From Schistosoma haematobium (Eukaryota > Platyhelminthes > Trematoda > Strigeidida > Schistosomatidae), in the NCBI RefSeq assembly GCF_000699445.3, contig NC_067196.1, forward strand, positions 38,522,616 through 38,586,615: a stretch of DNA of 64,000 bases, in the 5' to 3' direction. The notes beneath the pieces were generated by a model. That model made no database searches and was not told the DNA's origin. It saw only the letters and a list, made by a program, of their open reading frames with translations. This document shows positions 36,655 through 47,200 of the stretch, one piece after another. The position numbers and the translations under genes were made by a program. The first letter of the stretch is position 1. Each line of letters starts with the position of its first letter.

Positions 36655-37075
36655 CTTTGATAAACATGCCAGTCAGTCAGTTACAACGTAGGACCAGGTA
36701 CATATATACAACGGTCCAAGTTGCCACACCTCATTAGCACAACAAAACAAACACCAAATTCACAGTAGTTTCTTCGATGGTAGTAATATGTAAAGAAGGA
36801 TTGCATATAAAGATATGATACAGGCAGAGTGAATTAGTTCATAGAAAGGGAGATATAAAGTAATTTTAATCTCACGGTTCAAGGCAGGACAGAGAGTTTA
36901 TACACTTACGCCGTTGTGATCGGTTCTGTCACACAGTCTCCAACCATTGGTTAAGATAGTCGCGCAGACCCCAACCAAGTAGTCTGCGTCTACCAACATG
37001 GCTCAGACCGGAAGTTGGTGACTTTATGGACTGATACAACGTTTTAGTCTGGCCGCCCCAGCTTTCTTTTATCCG
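36655..37075 (-). mobile_element. RTE 3'-terminal fragment (right arm copy)
   Basis: Inverted copy of 12430-12850. The CR1-like insertion in this arm lies just beyond it. Confidence 0.75.
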
Positions 37076-37241
37076 TCTTCAACACTAGTTGTTCGATGGT
37101 AATATTTTTGTGGATGAAATTGTACTGGTGACTGTAGTGGAGTATATCAAGAGAGGCTTTTTGAGAGTGTCTAACTATATTGCCTTCTCATAGTTAATAT
37201 GGGTTATTATATGACCGATGGATGTACTACACCTCTTAGCT
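37035..37241 (+). repeat. 207 bp direct repeat, upstream copy
   Basis: It starts TACAACGTTTTAGTCTGGCC and ends CTCTTAGCT. It matches the single left-arm copy better than the downstream copy (38637-38843) does; that one has TTTTTGTC and GCCTCAGC near its start. Confidence 0.85.
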
Positions 37242-38636
37242 CACAATCGGCCATCCTGAGTAGCGGCCCACGGAGTACATGTAAGCCTGCCTACAATAGC
37301 CAGCCCGATGATGTAGATCTTGACTACTCACCCAGACATATACCCCATCCCCCAACAAAGTGTGCACAAAGTGACCATCCGCTAGACACCTGCAACAGGC
37401 CTGTATGTAACCATATCGACATTGAAAACTTTGATATAAACTCCAATAATCTCACCACTGGTAGACATAAAAGCAGCCAAACAGAACTTAGCCTCACCCA
37501 AACTATTCAAGACCTATTACCGTACAAATATTTAATCAGTGTTCCAGAAAATCCCGATCTGGAAATTATAAAAAACACTGAAAAAGTAATTGACCATATA
37601 TCATCTGAAGTGTTGAAAAGACTTCACTGTATGCAGAATGTCATTGTGTATAATATACCTGATAGTACGAACATAAAGATTGCTAAAAATACTCTACTAC
37701 AAGAATGTGGATTGTCGCAACAGGTTGTGAAACATAGGATTGTGTGAGGTATGACGTATATACAAAAAAAGCTTAAATGAGCCTAACATCACAAAAGGAG
37801 GGAGGGTGGAGTTACTGACCAGCAAGCATTGATGGTGAGGGCGATAACTTCAATCCACCCGTGTTTGTGGGGACAGAACATTTTGTATGTATCAGGCTCC
37901 TCATGATTGAGAATAAGTCAATCAATCTGTGATATAGATTGTCTTCCTACGCTCACCACTCAGACTCATGTTTCCAATATTATGCTGGATTAGCTATTCT
38001 ACTAAGACAACCTATAACATGCTAACTCGGACTTTTACACTAGGATTGTGTGGCTGGCATCGGATAGAAAAAAAAGATAACAAAAGATATAGTAATTAGT
38101 ATTCTTAACACTTCACCCTCTATATACACTCCTTTCTAATAAACCGCTTTCCTTGTACCAACCTTGACTTCCCTTCCTTCATGTGAGCTTACTACAACAT
38201 GTTAAACATCACAACTCATTGTTCTTTATTAGTACATTCTCTAATATGGAGCCTCTGACTTCACTTCACTCTAACAAAACATAGTATGAATTTATTCTAA
38301 TTTATTATACCTCTGTCCGTTCTACTACACAATGTTGCGCAACCTTTGGCGTTCATATCCAAGTGCCTTGCTGCTCTTCTGTTTCTCTTCTTTCTTCTTC
38401 AGAATCTTGCTGTGAGAGCACAGCTATGAAACTTCTGACGTTTCGAGCAAACTTGACGTACGCGTCCTCTCAAGGTCATAGTTTACAGCACGCGCTCTAC
38501 GATTTCACTTTATAACAACTATAAACTTAATAAGTTGGGAAGCATTTTGCGAACCAACAAATGTTGTAATTTATAGATCATGCCTGTAAAAACGGTGTGT
38601 ACCTGCACATGCAGGAATATATTCTTATTATTATTA
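37242..38636 (+). mobile_element. Internally deleted CR1-like non-LTR element with 207 bp flanking duplication
   Basis: The insertion starts in an ORF1-like reading frame (to 37747), which runs in from the flanking repeat. After CAACAGGTTGTG it passes into a 900 bp 3' region shared with 21411-22315, and it ends in a TTATTATTATTA tail. The ORF1 part has LQNVIVYNIPD-like sequence (HCMQNVIVYNIPDS) and ends at a stop just inside the shared region. The sequence 37035-37241 is repeated at 38637-38843 with a few mismatches; the left arm has a single copy near 12264-12470, so the insertion postdates the duplication. 207 bp is long for a target-site duplication. Confidence 0.7.
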
Positions 38637-38843
38637 TACAACGTTTTTGTCTGGCCGCCTCAGCTTTCTTTTATCCGTCTTCAACACTAGTTGTTCGATG
38701 GTAATATTTTTGTGGATGAAATTGTACTGGTGACTGTAGTGGAGTATATCAAGAGAGGCTTTTTGAGAGTGTCTAACTATATTGCCTTCTCATAGTTAAT
38801 ATGGGTTATTATATGACCGATGGATGTACTACACCTCTTAGCT
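38637..38843 (+). repeat. 207 bp direct repeat, downstream copy
   Basis: Second copy of 37035-37241, directly after the element's TTATTA tail. Right-arm sequence collinear with the left arm resumes after it (CCGCTGATTTCCCTC). Confidence 0.85.
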
Positions 38844-40189
38844 CCGCTGATTTCCCTCAGTGTAGTCAGTTTATGGATCTTATTCTACATTAGCCTTCGA
38901 TATATATATATATATATCTTAGGTCTCGGGTTCACCCTTCTATCTTGACAAACCACTAGTACATATTCGTTTTTCTATGTATCAAGAAGTAATCATTCAT
39001 GTTATGGGGATGAAAGGAGTACCGATAATTTGTATACATTTTCAGCAATTGATGCACATCATTTCTTACATCGCCCTCTTCATTTTCTTCCGTACTTGTT
39101 GTCAACGCTTAGACGGTTATTTCTAATGTTCTTATTTGTACAGAGTAAATGTTCTTGCAATAAAATATCCCAATATCCGAATGTCAAGTTATTTCTTTCG
39201 TAGTTTTATTTTAATTGAGAAAAATTCTCGTTTAGTTCCTGAAGTTCATTTCATGTAATTGATTTTAATTTGACTGATAACTTAGATCTTTATAGTGTGG
39301 AGTATAATCAAGGAGTTTGTGAAACATTATGATGCAGATGTATGATTTTTCACCGCGAAGAAAATGTACAGAAAAACATCTCAACAGGATTTGTATTTGA
39401 AGTACCACAAAATGACAGTAAAATAAAAAATATAATAAAATAATACATCAAAATTATCTATATGATTCTTCAGTTGAAATTGTTTCAGTGTAAGAGTCTT
39501 TTTCCTGAAAATTAGGTTAAATGGCATTAGCCAGGTTCTGTTCAAATATTAAGTTCTCTAGCCACCAAATTAATCTTTCCTAACATTAACTTCGTTTTTT
39601 TGCATTGTTTTTGTGTTCCTGACCCTTAAAAGCGTTTATTTGTACATGTTGTTGGTGTGACATGTATTTCCATATAAAAATATTTGGGTTTTACAATAAT
39701 TATTATTCGTTTCACTTGCTACACGTCTACACTAAATTGTAGGCTACAACTTCCGTTATTGAAGAATTTCATCAAGAAAACGTCATTCTTTTGGAATTGA
39801 GGACTACGTTACGACCAATTCCAACTCATCGTTCTTATTTGAATGCGGTAATCAGAGGAATACAGAATGCACCGAGTGTACTTGATAATAAAATATATGT
39901 GACATTAATACTATCTATAGACAGATCTAAAAGTCTTGATGAAGCGTTACTCACTTTAGAGTTAGCAAAGGAATACTATTCCAATGGATTGGTATCAGGC
40001 ATTGATCTCAGCGGAAATCCACTAGTAGGTTCATCTGTTTAAAAATTCCTAATGACTTAATTTTCATAATCTCATATTTGATTGTACTTCCTCTACTAAA
40101 TTGATCCATAACTCAACCCAAGAACGGTTAACCATTGACCTCGCGCATACGTAGCAAGATGTTTTTTACTATGTTTTTTTTCATTTCGA

Positions 40190-40988
40190 TGTTGTGGAAA
40201 ATCTAGTTTAACCATTGTTGGTCGGTTGCTTTTCCACGTGCAGAGATAAACTTCTTTGGTGTCGTAGGGTTTGGAGGCATTACCAGAAAAACGAGCCAGG
40301 CGTAACGTTACCCTTGAAATCGCGCGGCAGTGCCTTCATTTTTGCCAGAAATTATGCAAGTTGATCTGTCACCCCGTGCTCGTGGAAGTCGGCTTCTGAG
40401 TATCAGAACCAGGATTCGATATTTTCAATTCAGAATGGCATGAAATGGAAGGTGGTTAGTGTGAGTCTTAATGTTTAGCAGTTTGGGTGTCTATTTCGTC
40501 ATCATGTGGATCAAATTTATGAATGGGCAAAAAAGCTCTGAGAACACAAAACTCCCTATCACAGTATGCAAAAAATAGATATAGTGTAACCACAAAGAAA
40601 AGACAGTTTATTGTTTGGTGTATCGGACCGAATCGGGTTCGCCACCAAGGATGTCACGGAAATTCAGGGTTTGACAACGCGTTTGTCAGTAAGACCTTCA
40701 TGATTGGAAGATATCAACCCAGTCAAAACTAAGGTCAGGGATAAATGAGTTCGAAAATATGTTCGTGAAGTCACCGATATGTTGAGAAGCGTTTGATTTA
40801 AGCTGACCAGTTGTTACAAAGGATGCATATGCATCCATGCTATATAGCACGGAGTACCTATCTGTGATCCGGCGCTGATGCCTGACAGAGCACCTTCAGC
40901 CAAGACACATCCAGTGAGATTAGTGAGGTCAGAAGAAACGTCAAGGACTTACAGAACTATTTGTTTTGTTGGTTTACTTACCGCTACA
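40190..40988 (-). mobile_element. Gypsy gag fragment with 5' LTR, upstream of XRN1
   Basis: A decayed gag N-terminal region at 40190-40500 aligns by eye with 28440-28640. The LTR spans about 40648-40988 (reverse-strand start TGTAGCGG at 40988). Next to it the reverse strand reads TGGTGGCGAACCCGATTCGG, the clearest primer-binding-site-like sequence in the window. XRN1 starts 230 bp further on. Confidence 0.65.
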
Positions 40989-41146
40989 ATGGATAATAAT
41001 AAAGTTAACGCTGAGATTCTCCATTCCCTTCTGTTATTCATCATCAAGTTATGATGTTAAGAGCAAAATATTATGTATTTCAAACCTTCTGTTGTTTCGT
41101 CTGTGTTGTCGACTTGAAAGCTTTCATAAGAAGCAGGTGGGCAGTA

Positions 41147-41158
41147 TCTGTTTTACAG
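41147..41158 (+). promoter_or_regulatory. Candidate splice acceptor before XRN1 start (cis or spliced-leader)
   Basis: TCTGTTTTACAG ends 62 nt upstream of the XRN1 ATG, with no in-between ATG in frame. Schistosomes trans-splice a leader to part of their mRNAs, so this could be either a leader site or the end of a 5'-UTR intron. Position and sequence only; not tested. Confidence 0.4.
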
Positions 41159-41220
41159 TATAGTGTGATGAGGTATTGACCTAGGGCGTCAAAATCGAAA
41201 AGTCCGGGCCTTGAGGTGGG

Positions 41221-41295
41221 ATGGGTGTTCCAAAGTTCTTTAGATGGATTAGTGCTCGATACCCTTGCATCAACCAGATTTTGCGGCCAGGAGAG
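41221..41295 (+). CDS. XRN1: XRN1 exon 1
   Basis: 25 codons from ATG, with [16 protein letters not shown], the near-invariant N-terminus of the family, ending GAG before donor GTTGGT. The minus-strand ORF over this stretch is a shadow. Confidence 0.9.
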
Positions 41296-44200
41296 GTTGG
41301 TACTGTCTGGGAATTTGTTTTCTATTATATTTCTTAAAATATTGACGCTACAACAAAGCCTCATACATTAAATTTTATTGTAACTAGCATTTACTTTAGA
41401 CTACACTGCCATACCATGTCAGCCTCAATTTAGGAGTTTATCAGACTTCTTTGGATTCCCGAACATACAGCGCTGAGTTAATTATAGCGATAAAAATGCC
41501 CATGTGAGGTAAATGTATTTTGTCAGAACTAAAAATACTGTATTTTAAAGTTTACTTGGGAATGGTTAAGCTAAGAAACTACTAATAATTAGCTCCTGTT
41601 TAGTTAGTAACGAAGGTACCAGATTATACATTATTCAAATCACTGGTGGTATATGATGAATTCATCAGGTGGATAGCCTTGAGGTTGAATGTGGGATTTT
41701 AGGTAGAAATTGAGTCGTTTAGTGAAAATTTAATTCGTTGTGGACAAACGTGCTTGCAGCATTTGTTACAAATATCAAGCCGCCACCCATCGGACACAAG
41801 AAGGCAGAGACTTTCTAGTTGGTCCTCCAGGAGCTTGTAACTAAAGTTACTTGCTATACATTGACATCACTTCAACTAAATCAACAGTCCAATTAAACAA
41901 AGCAATTCAGATACGTTTTAAGAAAATTGATAAGTCTCATTTGTTATCTCACCCACTCTAGGAGCGTCAGAGGGGACATCCATTTCTCAAGACCGAATAA
42001 ATTAAGTTTTCAACTTCACTTCGGGCATTTGGGCAACATACCTTAACTTCCCAGTAAGGTTGTTTGTTAGCCAAAAACACGGTTCTAGACTGTTACAGAG
42101 TTTTGTTAGCATCCTGGAAATTGAAAACGGTAGAATACATACAATCCTCAAGGTCGATTTATGTGAGTCATTCTCTCAATAATCTGTTTGATAGAATGCT
42201 ACTTATGATTCTTCTTGGTAAAGCGTGGATTCAATTCCTTTTTCTGGAGTGGTCGTAAGTTGGTCAACAGTTTTCTATGGACAGTGACAACATTCATTAT
42301 CAACAATATTTGTCACATGGATTATTGGGAAACAAATTAGTCCGTCCATAACGAGCTAATGGTTTACGTTGTTTCATCATATGGAGCCTCATGGTTATAC
42401 ATTTTATGCTCATATTACCGTTTATTACGTATATTCTCTTAATGGGTGTATTATCCTCTATTCTTAAAGATCCCTGTTATTGATCACTTTTATTTGGACA
42501 TGAACGGTATACTTCACACTTGTTCACACCCAGAAGGTGGTAAAATAATCTTTTCGGAAGAGATTATATTTCGAAATATTTGTCTATATATTCAAGTAAA
42601 GTTGGCGTGCATCTAGTAAACGGCTTTTTCAGTTCTTGTTCAACCTCATTAAGCCACGTAAGACTTTCTTTTTGGCCGTGGATGGTGTTGCACCTAGAGC
42701 TAAAATGACGCAGCAACGTGCTCGCCGTTTCCAGTAAGTATTCATTTGAATGTATTGACATTATGTTTCTTTGATAAATATTTATAATTGCATTCCAATT
42801 TTACAGATCTGCTTTAGAGGCTCGTATTGTCAAAGAGAATTTAAAAGATAGTTCACCTGAGACCCACTCATTCGACCCGTGTGTGATTTCTCCAGGTATG
42901 TGATTTTGTAATTGGATCACTTTCAGTAAGTTGTTGTGTAAAAATAAATAAAAGTATATTTAAGTCTCACAACGACTTTATCAGAACGTTGGCTGAAGAT
43001 TTATGTCTAATTTATGGCGGGAGTAACATTTTACCGTTTACTATTAACTTTGCTGTTATGTTTTGCAGACCACGTTAATTAAGTCTTGATATTCTTGAAA
43101 GTCATCCATTTGTCGGAATATTAGTAAATGTTAGTTTCATTACTGAATTGCCGATAGTTTATGTTTTAGTTTAACATTCATATTTATTCCTTATAGGTAA
43201 GGGAAACATCTAAATTAGTATTATTTAAGCTGTATCAACGATTTTTGTAAGCGAAACTAAAGAACCAGATGTTCGTTTCTCATCGGCAACCAACTGTATT
43301 ATATTGTCATTATAGAAAAAATGAAGGTTGTATTTGTCCTAATGTCACTGATGTACTTACGTACGTACCATCAGTTCAGCACCTTACAGAGTTAATATCA
43401 TAATTATGCTGACAACAGTCAACAAATAAGAAAGCGGAGATAGTGTAAATAAAAGACAAGATATTTATAATTTAAAAGATGAAGAGTATCACATAAGACC
43501 TTAAACTGCTAGTTTTGATCCTCTTACAGACTTAAACTATAAAACATCGGACTGAAGATAAGTGAGTCAATAAATTACTATCATCTTTAGTGGAGAAATG
43601 TAAAATGAATACTTCCGTGCACATATGCTGAACACTAACACTGGAGAGCAAACACTGACATAAACTTGATAATGACGTGTCCGGTAGATGTTTCTCACTT
43701 TTTGTTTCCAGAATTACAAATTAGAGGTGTTGATTTGTGATGTAGATGTCTAGTTTGTTGGGTAAAAAGCTGATCAATTGAAAACGTAGGATTGTGCAGT
43801 GCGATAAGTGCTAATGAGATTATGTCTCTTATTTTGTCACTCTCACTATTAGTCCCGAACAATAATAAAGTGTCGAAGTGCTAATTACAAAATCACATTC
43901 GTATTCTATTTATTCTTGTGACAAAATGAAACTTGTTTAACAACCTCAAATATTATCTAAAGTTATGTACAATATGGTCTGTTAACATATGATATTATCC
44001 AGAGGTCAGTGGACGTCCAGTGAATTTAGGACTTCGAACGTCTATCAACTGTTTGTCAGTTCTGAGAACATCGAGTTAATTATTTTCAATTCCAACCAAT
44101 CGCATTTGATAATTACGTGGAAACCACCCATGCAAATACAGCCTATTACTTGTTAAATACCTACCACTTTGTTATGTGTAAGAAAAATGTAAATTTTTGT

Positions 44201-47200
44201 GTTTTGGACCTGACATTGGTGAAATTGAAAATGTTTGACTGCTTTTTATTGTTATCCAATGTTCGCAGCGTGGGAGTTCGCGAGGAAACAGTTGACTGAT
44301 GTTGTTTTACTCTGAAATCAATATAAATTATATTCACTGAAGAAATCTGGATGTGACCATGGCTAATGAAGAAGTTCAAACCTTTGATTTCGTAATGACT
44401 AAATCATATACATAATCGAAACAAACTATTTCCTTATTTTTTATCAGTGATGATAATTTGGTGATGAAATGTTTTTGTGAGACATAATTACTTAAAAACG
44501 TCTACCCAGTGATTTTGAACGAACGTTTTCAAATTACGTTAAGGAAGACGTAAGTACATCAATCATCACAAAGTCTTAGTTTTTGCGTGGAAGGTCATAA
44601 TTTTTACCCGAATCATGGAAGTCTTTTTGAATGCATCTTCCTCAGTTACTGGCAAAAAAACAGGGATATCTTGTCTACATAGTTGGATCATACATTTAAA
44701 AATAAGAGCTTTATCGTTTGATGTTAGATTATACTACATTGTTGTACATATAAATCCTTGGACAATAAATCCTGCTTAATTAGATGTCACACTGATTTGT
44801 CGTTCTGAACTTAAATTTCACAAAATAAGCATTGGTATACATTAGAATTGGGATTACGGTTTTTACTTTTTATTTTTAGGTACTGAATTCATGGAGCGGT
44901 TACATCGTCATATTGTTACATTTGTAGAACATCATGTAAATCATGATGCTGACTGGCAATGTATTGATGTCATTTTATCTGGACATGATGTAAGTCTGTA
45001 AGCTTAGTTTGTTGATAACATCACTTCTCATGTTAAAAAATCCTACGTATAACTTCTCTGTGTAATGATGCTAAGCCCTGAATGTAGCTTAAGTTTATGT
45101 TCGAAAATGAGCTGATGTATACGTCTTTAAACTACATATATTCTCTGATCAGATCGCTTTTGTTTCACAGTTATTCTCAGTAATAAAATATTGTCATTTC
45201 ATTTCGTTCACTGTCAAACAATGATAGTGCTATAATAATTAACGTTACTTATTAGTTAGGTCCATTTTCATAGCTCAATTAAACTTCGTCCGTTCCGTAA
45301 TGGTTAAGATTATTATTTAATCACCGGGTTACAAGTTCGAACGTAGCTTCTTTTTTACTTTGAAGATTACCATTTATTGTACCCGAAAATGGTACGTCAA
45401 AGCCGAGGCTTCCGTCATACTTCGTAGGTTGTTCAAAACCCGAGAAAGATTGACTCGCGAGGAGCAGGCTGGGTTTCGTTCTGGTCGAGGATGTATTGAT
45501 CATATCTTCACCCTCCGCCAAATGTTAGAACACCGCCATACTTATCAAAGGCCAACAATCGTAGTGTTTCTTGACATCAGGGCTGCCTTCGATTCGTTGG
45601 ATAGGACTGTTCTCTGGGATTGTCTATTGAAGAAGGGTGTGCCTGAGAAGTTTATTAACATCCTAAAAGCCCTATATAAAAACACCTCAGGCAGAGTGAG
45701 GGCATACAACCACCTTTCTCCATTGTTCCATTCGAGTAGTGGGGTTAGGCAGGGTTGCCCAATCTCACCATTCCTCTTCAACTTTGCCATCGATGACATT
45801 CTGGAAACAGCTCTGATGAATGTAAGTAATGGTGGTGTGGATCTGTTGCCTGGAGAAAGACTACTTGACCTTGAGTATGCGGACGATATTGTCTTACTGT
45901 GCGATAATGCCCAAGGCATGCAATCCGCACTTAATCAGTTGGCAATCAGTGTCCGTAGGTGTGGTATGTGCTTTGCACCTTCGAAGTGCAAAGTACTTCT
46001 ACAAGAGTGGCAGGATCCTAATCCTGTACTCACCCTGGATGGTGAGCAGATAGAAGTAGTCGAGAAGTTCGTATATCTGGGTAGCTGCATAAGTGCTGGT
46101 GGGGGTGTGAGTGATGAGATTAATGCACGTATAGTGAAATTTAGATGGTGGTTGGAGGTAGTCAACAGGAAACCCTGGACCCGGGTTTCGTGCTACTTGG
46201 CACTCGTCAGTAAGGTGTACCTGTAATCTTGAGGGAACTGGTGCTCCCTGGCGGATTCGATCTCGTGTCACCCAGCTTCACAGTCAGACGTTACCACTGA
46301 GCTATCCGAGCCGTGACTAACCTCCTGTAGGACTGAGATGTAATCACAATTGATTGATCACTGGGTGGTGATCAATGTCATTCTTGTCTAGTCCTTATTA
46401 GTGACTGTGAGGCTGGGTGACACGAGATCGAATCCGCCAGGGAGCACCAGTTCCCTCAAGATTACAGGTACACCTTACTGACGAGTGCCAAGTAGCACGA
46501 AACCCGGGTCCAGGGTTTCCTGTTGACTACCTCCAACCACCATCTAAATCTCAATACATAGTGCAAGCAGTGTCGAGTCACCTAGACTGGTGGCCACATT
46601 GCAACATGATCGATGGCATTCGATCTGCACTAATAAGGACTAGACAAGCATGACATTGATCACCACCCAGTGATCAATCAATTGTGACGTATAGTGAAAG
46701 CCAATGCGGTTTATGCCAATCTGGGCCATCTTTAGCGCCTTCGTGATGTTAGTCTGGCTGTAAAAGGTTGGATCTACAACGCGTCGGTGAGAGCAGTTTT
46801 GCTCTATGCTTGTAAAACCTGGCCTCTCCGAGTTGAGGATGTTAGAAGACTCTCTGTGTTCGATCACCGTTGTCTCCGAAGGATTGCTGACATCCAGTGG
46901 CAACACCATGTTAGTAATGCAGAGGTTCGGCATCGTGTGTTCGGGCACAGAGATGATAATTCAATTCGTGTCACCATCTTGAAACACCGACTTCGGTGGC
47001 TTGGACATGTTCTACGAATGTCGTCCCAGAGAATTCCACGCCGTGCATTGTTTGCCGACTCTGGGACTGGTTGGAAAAAGCGGAGAGGTGGTCAGTGTAT
47101 GACATGCTGTCGTGGAATGAAAGAAAGCTGCAAAGGACTGGCTTGTGTCGGTCCTTCACGACTCCCTGGTTGCGGTCCGAGAGATGGTGCAACACAGTGG

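Larger units (their letters stand above)
36323..40024 (+). pseudogene. Inverted duplicate of ADAL exons 1-4
   Basis: Plus-strand copy of the first four ADAL exons: 36323-36355, 36392-36519, 36562-36622 and 39743-40024. Splice sites and codons match those at 11-13 kb. Intron 3 is about 1.6 kb longer here because a CR1-like insertion and a 207 bp repeat lie in it. No exon 5 follows: homology to the left arm stops at 40121 and gypsy fragments begin. The copy can encode at most 168 residues, lacking the HIAE and LGHG active-site segments. I infer a non-functional partial duplicate, unless the duplication is an assembly product. Confidence 0.8.
35202..40121 (-). repeat. Right arm of large inverted duplication
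   Basis: 4920 bp, reverse complement of 10986-14295. Removing the 1395 bp insertion and one 207 bp repeat leaves about the same length as the left arm. One example of a difference: the left arm reads CCACTTAGC near 13400 where the right reads TCACTTAGC in the same sense. The inner flank enters a gypsy gag fragment that is absent beside the left arm. Confidence 0.9.
46140..46686. mobile_element. 547 bp composite SINE insertion with 13 bp target duplication
   Basis: ACGTATAGTGAAA occurs at 46127-46139 and 46687-46699. Between them lie a SINE on the minus strand (about 46322-46150), a linker, a partial SINE on the plus strand (about 46401-46560) and a tail whose last 60 bp (CACTAATAAGGACTAG onward) complements the linker. 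The two SINE parts are almost perfect inverted repeats. Confidence 0.8.

Noticed and set aside
41080..41364. 94-codon minus-strand ORF over the XRN1 start
   Set aside because: Shadow of XRN1 exon 1, which has an exact family N-terminus and a working donor on the plus strand.
45999..46653. Two ORFs of opposite strand sharing the same first 44 residues
   Set aside because: Not a protein family: both read the inverted SINE copies; the identity is the repeat itself.
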